Positions 37,668 to 49,810 of a stretch of 64,000 nucleotides of DNA are shown in pieces. Each line of letters opens with the position of its first letter. Position 1 is the stretch's first letter. Position numbers and translations under genes: made by a program. The stretch comes from Escallonia rubra. Lineage: Eukaryota; Streptophyta; Magnoliopsida; Escalloniales; Escalloniaceae. The notes under the pieces are model-generated. The model was given only the letters and a program-made list of their open reading frames with translations. It did no database searches and had not been told where the DNA came from. The stretch is taken from contig JAVXUO010002618.1 of NCBI GenBank assembly GCA_033065855.1, forward strand, positions 123,063 through 187,062, in the 5' to 3' direction.

Positions 37668-40244
37668 ACGTACGGGGCCTGATTCTCTGCAAGGACTCGA
37701 GGAGTAGTAAGCTTGTGGGACCACTGGGAGTGACTTCTTTTACTCTTGTCTTTTTACACAAATTTACTACTATATCATAAATTTTTTGGAAAAAAAATTT
37801 GACAAATAAAAAAAATCAAAACAAACGACTAAACTAGCGTCTTTGAGAAGCAATGACTCCCTTTACCATCGATTCTCAGTATGCCACAATAAAATATGGC
37901 GAAACAGTAAGACGAAGAAGCTCTGCTGAAATGCATCCGTTACTTATTGCTAAAATTTGGCACTTGGTATTAACTTCACGCCATTACTTGTCTAGAACAG
38001 AGAATTTGCCAAGTTGCATTAGTATCATGTCTAGGAGGTGGTTTTGAGAAATGGTAGAAAAAAACTTCATTGCTTCACTTCATACTCAAAATCTGTTTTT
38101 TTAAAACCATTGTCGCAAAGCAACCGACAGTTCATGCCAAGTGATCTATTTCATATATTCTACTGCTTGCCACACCCAAAGATTCCGTAAATCCAACAGG
38201 CCAAACTTCACAGTGATTAACGGAATATGCCCCCAGTACCAGCCATACCCAAATTGCCCTTTGAAGAGCCATCAACGTTAACTTCAACCCGATCCAAACC
38301 CAACCCAAGTTGGGAGGAGTCACCCAAAAGCACAGCAGCAGGATGATGATTATGTTTCGCATCAACCTAATCCAAAAATTTATGGTCCTTAGAGAAAATA
38401 GTTTGATAAGTGTTTTTTTGCGCTAGAGAGTGTAATAAAAGAAGGGAAAGTTATATCCAGCCCAATTGATGCCAGAAAGATCCAAAAGTCACAAGCTCCA
38501 ATCAATCCATTCTATATGATATTCCATTGAAAGAAAATAAATCAAAGGTATGGGTGAATTATTGGCATCCAAACCTTCGAGCATGAGAACGATCACAGAG
38601 GCATGCACAGTAAATTCCAATTAAGCAGCACATATTGAAGAACTAGCATCATCCACTTTAGATTTAATATGTTTGTGATCGCTCGATCATATGGAGCAAA
38701 CCATGCTAAGTGTTTTAGATCCAGGCAGACGTGGGACTAAGCATAAGGTTTGTCGGCTTATATCCAAACTCTCATTCGAAGTCATAAATGTGTTATATAT
38801 GTTGTTATAAACTTACCTTTGGTGAGCATTTTCGAGTGAGTCGATCAAAGTTGTTCTCAACCAAAATGGAAATAACATATTGATGTTTCTTGTGTGACTC
38901 TAGTAGTAATAATTCCCCCAACAAATTCCAATCCCAAGTTTCCTCCTAGCTCAACCAAAATTCCCAAAACACACTTGCTTACAACATCCACTCAGTCGGT
39001 GAGGCAGCCATTATTTTAAAGGTCGATCCAGCTATACACATCTAACATAATTGCACTGAAATGCACGCCCCAACTATCCAAGATGATCCCTCTTTAAGTG
39101 CAGATTTACCTCTTGCAATTGCAATGCTTCATCGCTTCTGAGATGAATATATGGAAAGGCACTCTGAAAGCATTAACTGCTGGCCAAATGTCTGGTGTAA
39201 ATGACCTCGATCCATGAGAAGGAGCTGTTAAATATAGCACACCATCCCAATTTAGCGAACACGATATGATTCATCAGAAAAAAAAATTGTGCAAATGCTA
39301 AGGCCACGATGTTGCTTAGCTTGCAAATAACATTTCCAATTTCAGCAAATATGATTTTTAAGGTAAGCGGTACACTTCAATTGTTAGTAATTACTATGTC
39401 CAATAGCCATACAAATGGCTTCTGGAACTTTAGTAGTTTAAATTGCATATGTGGACATTGTAGTGGTGACAGATCTACTTAGAGCTGCCCACGTGCTAGT
39501 CATGAGCATAAAGCATTCCGGTTGGGAAGATGCTTTAGAAGCTTTTATGGTGAATGCGGGATACCCAACGTTTGGTCGTGGTTACTTGTAAACAGGATGC
39601 CACATGAGAAGGTAATTATCTGATGCTTCGAGAAACTTTTATGGACATGTAAAGTTGGATTTGTCAAGGTCAACTGTAAGTAAGGGTAGTAATCATAAGC
39701 CAAACCCATTAACATGTCCAAACTCGTCCATTTAACCCAAAATCATACATTAATGCCTCAATATCTTTTATAAACCAATAACACATGGGTTCAAATGGGG
39801 TGTACATGGGTGCCCACTAACCATGTCATTTAATATGATATATTGAATAATGAATCAATAGCTCCACATTTCAGCTGACTGGACCAACCATCTGTTGCAT
39901 CGTTGTCCACATCCAGTTGCCTTCGTGACACTTCCCTTTTCACCTGCCACCAGCGTCTCAACATGTCGTGGTGGTGTCGCCCTCCCAACTTGCCACCGCT
40001 AATGTCATTATTTGTGGCAGCCATTCCAACTCCAATGCGATGCGTCACCGGAAGATGAACCCGACTTGCTGCCTTGCTCCTGCTTGCTCCATGGTTACAC
40101 ACTTTAGGCAAAAGATGAATCAGATAGGAGGACTTGGCACCCCAATTGACCGAATTACGGTGCGCGGTTGTAATATCTCTTCATCTCCATTGATATCTCA
40201 TTCAATTCAAGTGAGCATTAATAGTTAGCATATACACGAGAGAT
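37668..40244. other. No gene recognised apart from one RNase H-like fragment
   Basis: Flank of the Harbinger element. The open frames 37853-38047, 39830-40111 and 39968-40228 have no recognisable domain. See the separate entry for the RNase H-like remnant at 38135-38330. Confidence 0.4.
38135..38330 (-). pseudogene. RNase H-like (RVT_3 type) remnant
   Basis: On the minus strand one frame reads VEVNVDGSSKGNLGMAGTGG, then IFR and a stop. This is the N-terminal DG-S-GN-G-AG-GG block of the RNase H domain in plant LINE-derived proteins. After a frame shift it continues VWPVGFTESLGVASS, matching the next strand. No reverse transcriptase is next to it, so it is a short broken fragment. Confidence 0.7.
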
Positions 40245-40700
40245 AATAACATTCATCGTCATAAATACACTCGTCTCTCTTTGTTTTAGAGCTAGAAGTA
40301 CAAAGAATATCAGTCTTTGAAGATGATTAAAGCTTGGGATTGTAAAGCTTGATTCTTGGTGTGTGTGCATAGCAAAAAGATATAAAATTATGTATGATAT
40401 TTAGGTCTTGACCCAAAGGTAGACGAATTGTAATGAATACTAGGCCTCTTGTAAGGACTTATGTGAAGAGTTGGATGTAAATCTGAGGATATTTCGAGTC
40501 GAACCATTCAAATTGGTAGTGTTATGTATCTAAAAAAATTCTCTTGAAATTGTTACTTTACTTGCTTTATGAGATTGTTTAGTTTGAATTATACTATGAT
40601 ATCGATTACTTGCTCTATAACTAAACTTATCTTGTGATTGATTGTTAATTTGCCATTTTACCTTAAAAACCCTATTATTGGTTCCAGTTTCAATTTTTTT
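40245..40700 (+). repeat. Ty1/copia LTR 3'-end fragment
   Basis: Similar in order and wording to 3040-3570: AATACACTCRTCTCTC, GAGCT.GAA, AAAGCTTGGGATTGTMAAGCTT, GAATTGT..., TCAAATTG/TCGAATCATC, ACTTGCTTT.TGAGATTG, TGATTGTTAAT and AAACCCTATT. The 5' part of the LTR is missing. Confidence 0.55.
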
Positions 40701-42080
40701 CTTGCAAAGCATACAACTTCTCAAGCTTATTCACAATTAACTCAACATTATTGTCCATCTTCTTAAGCCTCTCAAATTCACAACTGCCTTCACGTATCAT
40801 AAGAGGTATATAGTTATCCCCTACATTCATTCTCATATGATTACTGCTTCAATATAAATTTGCATACCTGCTATATATGTTTTCCTTGACTATTTGATTG
40901 ATAATATGATGGCCGATTTTGATTACTCTTTGTTTGCTCATTTTAGTTGTGATGAATTAATCAACACGGCTAATGACAGATCACAACTAATGGACAAAGA
41001 AGAGAAAAAATACTTAAAAGAAATGATGAAAGAAATAGAAAATAGAGAGTCTAATCGAGTCAAGCCAGTGGCAGAAGAAACAGTCTAAGTCAATATAGGC
41101 ATGCCCCAAGAATGTGAAAGAAGTAAAATAGACGCTAGCCTAGATGAGGGAATTAATTCATTCTTCAAAGAATTCATAGATGTATTTGCTTGTTCATATT
41201 ATGATATGTTTAGTATTGACCCGTCGATCGTTGAGCATCACCTACCCACTCTATCGGAAGTCAAACCCTTCAACACATAAGCTCCGTAAGTTAAGACCGG
41301 AGAGGTCTTTCAAGGTCAAGGAAGAAGTCATGGAACTCCTCCACATAGGGTTTATCAGGGTTATTGAATACCCCACGTGGTTAGCAAACATAGTACTTGT
41401 CCCTATGCCAACCGGCCAAGTCTAGATGTATGTTGACTACTGGGACCTTAACCGAGCTTCTCCCAGTGACGATGTTCCCCTTTCAGTCATAGACATGATG
41501 AATCTCCTGCGGGAATGATTTGGAAAACTCAAAACAAAAAATAGTAGTATTTGCTAGCGACAACATAATGGAGGCAATCAATCAATATAGATTGATCCGA
41601 AAGTAGAAAACACCACGGAGCACAAGGTGGTTTCCTTCGTAGAATGCATCGCGGTATACGATTAGATAAAAATGGCTTTTGAAGATCAGGAGAAAACAAT
41701 CTTTATTACACCCCGGGGCACGTTCTGCTGCACAGTGATGCCTTTTTGGATTAAAAAATGTCGGGTCTACATATCAACGAGCTGCTACTACCCTCTTCCA
41801 CGATATGATTCACAAAGAAGTAGAGGTGGATGTAGATGATATGATCAGTAAGTCTAAAAAACAGAATGATCACTGCACGGTTCTGAGGAAGTACTTTGAG
41901 AGATTGAGACAGTACAATGTGAGGCTCAATCCACAGAACTGTGTGTTTGGGGTTACAGCTGGAAAGCTACTGGGTTTATGGTTAATAAGCGGGGCATAGA
42001 GGTCGACCCAGCTAAGATTAAGGCATAGTAGAGATACCCCCACCAAGGAGTGAGAAACAAATATGAGGATTCTTAGCCAG
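40701..42080 (+). pseudogene. Decayed Ty3/gypsy pol (protease end to reverse transcriptase)
   Basis: Recognisable blocks run in order. First is EFIDVFACSYYDM, then SIDPSIVEHHLPT (about 41166-41260). Next is KLRPERSFKVKEEVMELLHI, then GFIRVIEYPTWLANIVLVPM (41281-41410), and then YWDLNRASPSDDVPLSVIDM after a stop. Near 41820-41855 is VDVDDMISKS, the polymerase motif in which the usual Tyr before VDD has become Asp. A one-base shift at about 41975 moves the RGIEVDPAKI block into another frame. Multiple stops; non-functional. The similarity ends near 42080, before a (CT)n run. Confidence 0.85.
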
Positions 42081-42099
42081 AAGGATGTGGAAGCCCATG

Positions 42100-42126
42100 G
42101 TCTCTCTCTCTCTCTCTCTCTCTCTC
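42100..42126. repeat. (CT)n microsatellite
   Basis: An uninterrupted CT run joining the end of the gypsy pol remnant to the LTR-like piece that follows. Confidence 0.95.
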
Positions 42127-42805
42127 AGCCCCTAAAAATCCATAAATTTCGTGAATGATTTAAAGAAAAAAGGGTTAGAAAAACTTACCGAAAAACCATA
42201 TCGCACTTGCCGGAATTCTCTTTGATCCCTTCCCTTGTTCACTCTTTCTTTGTATCTCTCTGTATCTCCCAACCGTGACTCAGAAAACCAGCATCAATAA
42301 TTAGGGTCGGCTGCTCTATAGTATGTAGGTTATATATATAAAACCCTAAAAACACAATTACCAAAAATCCCCCCTAAAGTTTCGTTAGTAATTTTAAATG
42401 TGAAAGTTCCAAATAATTATTTACAATAAATATATTAGGAAATTTTTACCAGCTGCTACATCACCCCACTTCACTAATTGTCGCTAAAGGTGGCTACATA
42501 AAAATATCAACGCTAACTAAACGAAAATTTGTCGTTAAAAAATATATACGTCAACGTTAAGTATATATAAAATTGTTTCGCCGCTAGAAGTTGCCGATAA
42601 AAATTTGTTCACGCTAATTGTCATTAAAAACCTCAATCAATATTACTTACAATTGCTATCCATAAATTATAACTTATGGTTTCTTAAAATTGTCGATAAT
42701 GATGATAAATTATAACGCTCACAAATTCGTCACTAAAGGTCGTCGCTTAAGGTTTTAAAATATACTTTTATTTACTTAATTCGTTAAAAATGTCAGGGTG
42801 TTACA
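42127..42805 (-). mobile_element. 5' part of a chromovirus-like (Tekay/Del type) LTR
   Basis: Read on the minus strand from 42805 it starts TGTAACACCCTGACA, the typical LTR beginning of this clade. It passes through TTTCCTAATATATTTATTGT, a TATATATA site near 42330 and a leader ending GGTAAGTTTTTCTAACCC (about 42190), then is cut by the (CT)n run. The orientation is inferred because LTR ends are themselves inverted repeats. Confidence 0.55.
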
Positions 42806-45800
42806 TTAGGGGGCTTTTGGAAATTTTCCAACTTAGGGTTTCAATATATATTGTAAACTTATGCATAGTCGTCCAACACCCCATGCCCTATCTTTGTCTG
42901 ACACTTTTTCAGAGAGAAAGAAAAGTACCGACAGGAAGAAAAGGGAAGGAAACTACGAATTCTCCGGCGAAATTTTTTAGTAAGGACGTTTCTAGCTTTT
43001 TCTCCCTAGTCTTTTTGTTGATTATGGGTTCCAGGGAGGGCTACTGTGAGTGCAACGGGGGGGTTAGACACCTGTATTGGTGTGTAAGGGACTGGAAATT
43101 GTTCGAGCAATGTGGTCACAGATGTATATATGTGAGTGTCGTGCGTGTTGTAAGGGGCAAAGAAGATACCGACGTGATGAAATCTCTGTGTGTGTGTGTG
43201 TGTGTCATGTGCTTGCGTGCGAGTGTTTTGTGTGTGTTGGGTGCGGAATTGTTGGTGAAACATGGGCAAAATATGGCTGCCGTGAGTGGGGTCTGGTGTG
43301 AGTTTTGGGTGTGCCATGAGAGAGTGATTGTGTGTGTGTTTGTAGGTATAATGAGGGAACAAGAAAGGAGCTTCACGGCTGCTCTAAACAGGTGTAGTGA
43401 GTATGTGTGGAATGATTTTGATGTGTGGATATGTGTGCGTGTGTTGATAGGCAGATGGGTTCGCTAAATAGATAGGCTTCACTGCCGTAGGAAGTTGAAC
43501 TTATGTGTGTGTGTGTGTGTGTGTGTGAGGTAGTGGGTATATGTAGATGAGTTTGAAGTATTTTGAAACTATTTCTAGTCATGTTGGCCATTAAGGGTAT
43601 TTGATAGTTTTATACACGTTAGGGGAGTATTTTTAAAATTTTCCATTCTCGGTGGCGAATGTAGTGGTATCATGCTAAGGAGTGTCCTATGCTTGTATAA
43701 GTAGGCACTATGCATGTATTTTGTGTATTTTTTAGGATTATCGTGTGAGTGTTATAGGTGATGTGTGTGTCGTGTAGTAGGTGTGTGCTTGTATGTGTGC
43801 GTGCGTGTGTGTGTGTGTGTGTGTGTAATGTGTATAAGGAGTGAGTGAATTGAAAGAATTCTGTGAGTGAGTTGGTTTTAAGAAGAAGACTATGGGTAGA
43901 GGGAGGAAATAAACAAGAAAATGAACTGGGTTTTTGGGTCACAGCTGGTGTGTGATAGGTGTAACGGGTTAGCGTTAGGTACGTCGTGCGCATTGGATAC
44001 TGTAATCGTTAGCATGTGAAATTTTAAAATATAATACCATACTCTATATTAGAGAATTTGTGGCAAATTGTCATAATTTTCTGAAATCATATGTATTTTT
44101 AATATTTTCTGTAAGCTAAGATTTGTAAAATTCTTTTGGAGCATTTAAACTCATGAAAATGTTTTGGAAAAATGAAAGTAATGTTTTTATAGTATAAAGA
44201 AGTCTCAAATTAAGGTAGTGTTTGAAAACACTTCCAGTATTAGTTTTCTGTTTCCAAAAAAATAAAAACAAAAATGAGTTCAGGTTTTTTTTTAACAAAA
44301 ACAAATGGGTGTTTGATTATCCAGTTTTTATTTTGGGTGTTTCATTACCCAGTTTTTATTTTGAGTTTTTTCTTCGGTGATGGTTTGTGGTGGCGGTGGT
44401 GGGGCGTGGCAGTGGCTGCCCGCGGCGTCGGCGGTGGGTGGTGACTGTGGTGGTGGTGGTCTCAAAATAAAAATCAAAACTGAGAACCCAAAACTCCAAA
44501 TGAGAGTTTTCAAAAACTTGTTTTTAAAACTGAAGAAAAAAAAACGAAAACTGTGTGTCAAACAAGTTTATTTTCTCAAATTTACAAAACTGGAGAAAAA
44601 CTGGAAAAATAAACGATTTCAAACAGAGCCTAAGTTTAGTGATTTTTAGAGTTGATTTGCTATAGTTTCCGTATCCCATTGGTTTTAGCAAAATGAAGAA
44701 TTTAAAAATAGTTTTAATGCCTTTGAAATTCTAATTTCAATTTCTATAATTTTTATACATACTTCAAAGCTGTTACAAAAATTATGGGACTTTATTTTCA
44801 GCTAGAAATAATTATGGCTATTATGAGTTTTCTTGCATTTAAATTAAGAAATTATTTTTAATTCAAAAATATTAAAATTTTTAGAAAATTCATATTTTGA
44901 CTTTCTATAATGTTTTAAGCTATACAAATGTTTTACTGTAATTTAAAATGAAGTTGGGGTATCGTTACGCATTTAGGAGCGTACATGATTTTCGGTTAGG
45001 TTGGCCGTGTGCGAGACCCGTTTTGAGTTATGCAATTTCGGAATTAGAAGTGAGCACGTGGTGGGTAGTTGATATTAGGTTTATAGTATTGTAGCATAGA
45101 TTGTGTTCTAACAAATGGATTGTCAATCTAGGTTTATTCAGAGAATTTTGATCGAGGTTGCGTAGCATTACATAGCTTGGATCGAGGTAATGAATTCTAT
45201 CTGAAACCCCATTTCATCATTGATATCAAATATAATTTTTTGAATTGTTATCGAATTTTAAATGAACTATGATATTTTTATTTGTCATGAAAATGTTTTC
45301 AATTGCCCGTGTAACCCTAATTTGAGCCTTAAAGTGATTGTTTGGAATTCATTGTTCATTTCATCTGTTTACTGATTCGCTCATCATAAAGAATTTTCAA
45401 TTGTATATACTGCTTCTAAATTTTGACATGAGTTAGTAATTTGGGAGTTCTAAGGATGGTGCGTATGTTTGGCATTATAAGGATGGTATATTGGTTGGGT
45501 TAAACTAGTACCTAAATGGACTAGTCAGAGTACATATGCATATGTAAAGCGTATCGAACACTGTCGGGGTGGCTTTACTATAGTGTACTGCTCATGTTCA
45601 ATGTTTCCTGTTTTTGTTTTATTGCACCTGAAGTGTTTTGAAATGATTATTGATTTAAGGGATTGAGTTGATACCGTCCCTATGTTTATATCGAAATGCA
45701 TTTGTTTTATTTGAAGAAAATCATTTTAAAAATTATCATTTGACTGTAAGTATAAAATTGTCTGAATCGTTTTGTTGTTCTTAAGTCTATGATCGACTTT

Positions 45801-46134
45801 ATTGGGCTCTTAAAAGCTCACTCTCGTTTGATTTCTTTTCCGCATGTCATAACCAACCATATATAGGACATTTGGAATGATTAGAGCTTGAATAAGAACT
45901 CGATTGGAAATCCTATTATTTCTTTTAGTTAAGCTCCTGCGTGGGAAAGTAATGTTTAACTTAGTTTCACGAACATTTAATTTTAGTGTTATTTAAGAAC
46001 AATGTAATCAAGAGTTTGAGTTATTGTAGAAGCTCTGATACACATCGGGGCTTTCTTATCGAATTTAGGTAATTAAATGATTAAGTGATTGGTCGATCGA
46101 TTGTTTACAATTCCGAAAATTTCGGGATGTTACA
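42806..46134 (+). mobile_element. Second chromovirus-like LTR piece, plus orientation
   Basis: The leader-like start contains AACTTAGGGTTTCAATATAT and CTCCGGCGAAATTTTTTAGT. The distal part has TATTGGGCTCTTAAAAGCTC (about 45798) and the end TTCGGGATGTTACA (46121-46134), all typical of Tekay/Del LTRs, which can reach 3 kb. TG arrays (43190-43205, 43504-43527, 43799-43827) and a Tourist-type MITE lie inside. The 225-codon frame at 42790-43467 crosses these arrays and is not a gene. No internal retroelement genes follow, so it may be a solo or truncated LTR. Confidence 0.6.
44214..44630. mobile_element. Tourist-type (PIF/Harbinger) MITE, 417 bp
   Basis: The left end GGTAGTGTTTGAAAACACTT is matched in reverse by the right end GGCTCTGTTTGAAATCGTTT. 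TAA flanks it on both sides (44211-44213 and 44631-44633), the 3-bp duplication of this superfamily. Inner arms share CCAGT...TTTTCTG-type sequence. The centre is a short G-rich (GGTGGC)n stretch. No transposase. Confidence 0.8.
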
Positions 46135-46584
46135 CAGATTGATAGAAGAACTCACATGGCAGGTAACAAAATTATAACTTTATTTCCTTAATATCTAACG
46201 TGAATATCCACGAGCATCGCACGTGCACCCGATTATAAATATAAAAGTACGAAAAATATAGTTGATTTACTGCATCACTAGAATTGTCTTAAATATCTAG
46301 TAATTAAACACAAACTATACTGTGCAGGAATGCATAGTGGAAGACATTACACAGGGACATGTAATTTATTACTCAACATAAGAAAATTGAACAAGGACTA
46401 CGTTGTGAAACAGATGCATATATTAATATATTAATTATAAAACTAATCATTGCACATACTTAGCTTGTATGATGGTATCACTTTGGTTAAAATGGTTATA
46501 CAATTTAATTGAGTTTTTAATTACAGGAGACGCCCCCAAGTTTACTCGTGGCAGCATTCGGCACTATAAAGTTTATTTTAGTTA
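46135..46584. other. No feature recognised
   Basis: AT-rich sequence between the LTR piece and the Mutator-like element. Confidence 0.4.
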
Positions 46585-48956
46585 AAGGTAATAGCACAAA
46601 TGGTCCCTGAACTTTGGGCCATCTTGGGGTGTAGTCCATGTAGTTCCAAATTCGTACAAACAGTCCATAAACTATTCAGTTGTAGCCCGTTCAGTCCTTT
46701 TTTCCACGTCCGTCTATTTTTATCCGTTAGTGTGCCCCACGACAAGGGTATTTTCATCTTTTCTCCTTGCATTTCAGCCTCCACCACCGTCCAAGCTGCT
46801 GCTGCAGTCAACCACCATCCAAATCGATGGCGATGCCAACCACCACCATCAAAATTATTGTTGATGCAAAATGGATAAGATCTGTGAAGGGTTACTCTCA
46901 ATCGGTGTTCATTGCTTATGAGAAATGGGTGATAGGGGGTGAAGCTCATTCGCATTTGGTGGTTGACAAGAATATATGGCGGGACTTGAGCGTTTGGGTG
47001 ATTGGCGATTGATTGGATGTGTGGTGGCGCTCGGGGATTGCGGTGGCCGGCGGTGTGAGCTGTAGTGGGGCCATATGCATCACTAGACCTGGCAAAAATA
47101 GGACCGTACCCGTTACCCGAACCGTACCCGGGCCAAAATACCGGGTACGGGTACCAATATTCAATACCCGCCAAAATCTGACCCGTACCCGAACCGACCC
47201 GTAATTTTCGGGTCGGCCCGGGTTGGATTTCGGTTTACCCGTTTTTTGAAGTATATATAGAGAACTTTTTGCCCTAAATCAATTACCCCACATTTTCTTC
47301 TCATTTTCACATTTCTCTGATTCTCTCTCTCCCTCTCACCCTCTCAGTCTCACGCCGCCGCAACAGATCTGCCGCCAGCCCATCTCACACGAGACGCCGG
47401 CGACCAGATTGTGATTCCCGGTTCTGTCAGGCGTCACCGGCGACCAGATCGTGATTCCCGGTTCTGTCAGGCGTCACCGGCGACCAGATCGTGAGTTCAT
47501 GACTCACTCTGTCACTCAGCCCCCTCAGATCTTGCCGTCACTCCCCTGTCAGCTTAGCCCTTTCAGTTTCACACAAAGCCGCCTCGTCGCCGCATAAGAT
47601 TTTGGCCGCTGTAGCAGCGTCGAGAGTCAAGACTCAAGAGTCGAGTCAGCCCCTCTCACGGTCTCACCTATTTACTCTTGTCAGCCGAGTCAGCCCCTTC
47701 ACGGCCTCATTCTTCAGCTCCGACGGCCTCCGAGAAGCTTACATCTGCCTGTCCACCGCCGTTGTGGTGATGTAATTGTTTAAAGTTTATGCATAAATTC
47801 ATTAAATTAATTTTAATGAATTTATGCATGTAAATATGTAATGATGTAATTGTTGTTTAAAGTTTACTAATTTATATTTTGGATTGTGGGTGGTATTGGG
47901 GAACGGGGTTAGATGCTTGCAATTGGTCTTATGGTATAACAATTAACATGCTAAAACTTTTATTTGTCATAACTTTTAATTTTTGATAAACTGAAAAGTG
48001 AAAATATTTTTACAACAACTTGGCAAAAATAAGCAAAACTGCAAAAGAAGCAAAAGAAACAAAAAGCAAAAAAAAAATCGCATAGAGTATTAACATATGT
48101 TTGTTAAAAAGAAAAAAAGAAAAAAAAAGACTTGTACCCGCGGGTAATACGGGTAGGGTACATATCATGCAAAACTCTACCCGAAAAAACCCGGGTATAA
48201 TTTACCCGATCCGTTTTTACCTGTATCGGACCGGGTTTTATCCGTACCCCCGCGGGTATACCCATTTGCCAGGTCTATGCATCACAATCGAAAAGACACT
48301 GCGACGTTATGCCTGGTAGTGGGACTTGAGTGACGGCGGTAGTGGGTGGGCAGATCCATGGAGGCCGCGTCATGGGTGGTCGATTGGTGGCGTTGGTGGC
48401 CCTCGGCCGTGCTGGATCGTCGTGACGGTGAAGGGCAGTAGTTACCGGCGGTGTGTGTTTGCGTGTCTGCTGGGGTGTGTGTGAGAGAGAGTTTTGTGAG
48501 TATGTTTGTGTGTGTGTGTGTGTTGTGTAATGACATTTATAAATGGGAATGGGGGACTGTGTCCAATTAGTGGGTTGATAATGGCGGAAGGGCAATGGCG
48601 ACGCGGCTGAAGGATATCGACGACGACGATGGTGGAAGGGTGGCGGCGGCTGTGATGAGAAAGAAGAATGATTTAAGGTTTAGGTTATATTAATATCAAA
48701 TGACAGTGTTCCCCTTAATAAAAAAAATCTTAAGCTTTGTAAGGAAGGGCATTTTTGTCACGAGTCTGAAATGTAAGGAAAAAGACAAAAATGCCCCCAA
48801 TGTTGGCACACTAACGGCTGAATATAGACAGACGTGAGAAAAAGGACTGAACGAGATAAAATTAGAAACTACAAGGACTGTTTGTACGAATTTGGAACTA
48901 CAGGGACTACACTCCAAAATGGCCCAAAGTTCAGGGACCATTTGTGCGGTTACCTC
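46585..48956. mobile_element. Non-autonomous Mutator-like element, interrupted by a hAT element
   Basis: The left terminus AAGGTAATAGCACAAATGGTCCCTGAACT is matched in reverse from 48956 (GAGGTAACCGCACAAATGGTCCCTGAACT). The similarity continues about 170 bp inward (GGGCCAT.TTGG.GTGTAGTCC, TTCCAAATTCGTACAAACAG, CCGTTAGTGTGCC). TTTTAGTTA (46576-46584) and TTTTAGTTT (48957-48965) flank it, a 9-bp duplication with one mismatch, as expected for Mutator. Without the inner hAT insertion the element is about 1.17 kb. Its frames are Pro/His- or Thr-rich and carry no transposase. Confidence 0.85.
47084..48277. mobile_element. Non-autonomous hAT element, 1194 bp
   Basis: The ends TAGACCTGGCAAA (47084) and TTTGCCAGGTCTA (to 48277) are exact inverted repeats. 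The 8-bp duplication TGCATCAC is identical on both sides (47076-47083 and 48278-48285). Subterminal regions are full of ACCCG/CGGGT repeats on both sides, typical of plant hAT elements. The interior has a 40-bp unit (CCGGCGACCAGATCGTGATT...) repeated about 2.5 times at 47397-47492. No transposase frame. Confidence 0.93.
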
Positions 48957-49629
48957 TTTTAGTTTTCTCACATTACTGACTTGTATAAGTTCCAATGGGT
49001 CGGGCTTGGGCCAGCCTAATCCAGACCCAACGGGCTTTTCAGCAAAGCAGGCCGGGCGGAGCTTGGGCCAGGCTCTTTCGAGAATATGAAGGCTCAATCT
49101 ACCCTAAGCCCTTGGGCCAAAATTCAGGTTGGGACCGCTACTTGTAAACAAACAGGTGCAATTAATTATTTTTTCGTATATATATACTAGTATAGAGCAC
49201 GTGCGTTGCACGTAAATATAGTCGAAAGTAATGTTTGATGTGATATTATTATCTTTTTTGGGATTAAAATAATGTAATTCAATTATGTTCTTATTTCTTT
49301 TGTGATTTGTTTTAGAAGAAATGTATTTGATGTTCGCAACTGTAATCAGTTCAATGTTTGAAAAACAATCTTTGTAGGCTTTTGGATTCAAGAAATATTT
49401 GATGGTACTGTTGAAAATAAAAGCAAGAAATTAAAAGAATGAAACTACGTCTTTATTTTTGTAATCTATTAAATTGGTTTATGGTTAAGATTTGTAATTG
49501 TCAAGACCAGGTACTTTGCATTTCATCAATAAGAAATGCAAAACCCACAATCTTCAACTGCAATAACCGAACATATTTTCAGTTCAAATTGGCACCATAT
49601 TTAAGCCTTATTTTTTATGCATATTTAAC
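48957..49629. other. No gene; GGGC-rich transposon-like stretch
   Basis: 48990-49135 carries repeated GGGCTTGGGCC and GGCTT motifs (GGTCGGGCTTGGGCCAGCC, GGAGCTTGGGCCAGGCT) reminiscent of hAT subterminal repeats, but I could not find paired ends. The rest is AT-rich without features. Confidence 0.35.
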
Positions 49630-49810
49630 CCTAGGGCTAAGCACGGTTCGGTCAGTTCGGTTTGGAGGTTGAATACCAAATCGAACCGACCAACATCGGT
49701 TTGGGAAAAAATAAACCGAACCGTAGTTGAACGGTTCGGTTTGAACGGATTAGATGGATCGAACGGTTCGGTTTAAACGGATTAAATCGGTTTGGGCTAG
49801 ATTCCATTCT
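49630..49810. mobile_element. hAT-like terminus with GGTTCGGTTT subterminal repeats
   Basis: TAGGGCTAAGCACGGTTCGG (49632 onward) has the look of a hAT terminus. It is followed by many copies of GGTTCGGTTT/AAACCGAACC (AACCGAACCGTA, AACGGTTCGGTTTGAACGG, AACGGTTCGGTTTAAACGG). A matching opposite end was not found, so the element is probably truncated. Confidence 0.5.

Noticed and set aside
42790..43467. 225-codon Val/Cys-rich open frame, the longest unspliced one on the plus strand
   Set aside because: It spans TG microsatellites inside an LTR-like region; the composition is dictated by GTGTGT repeats and no domain is seen.
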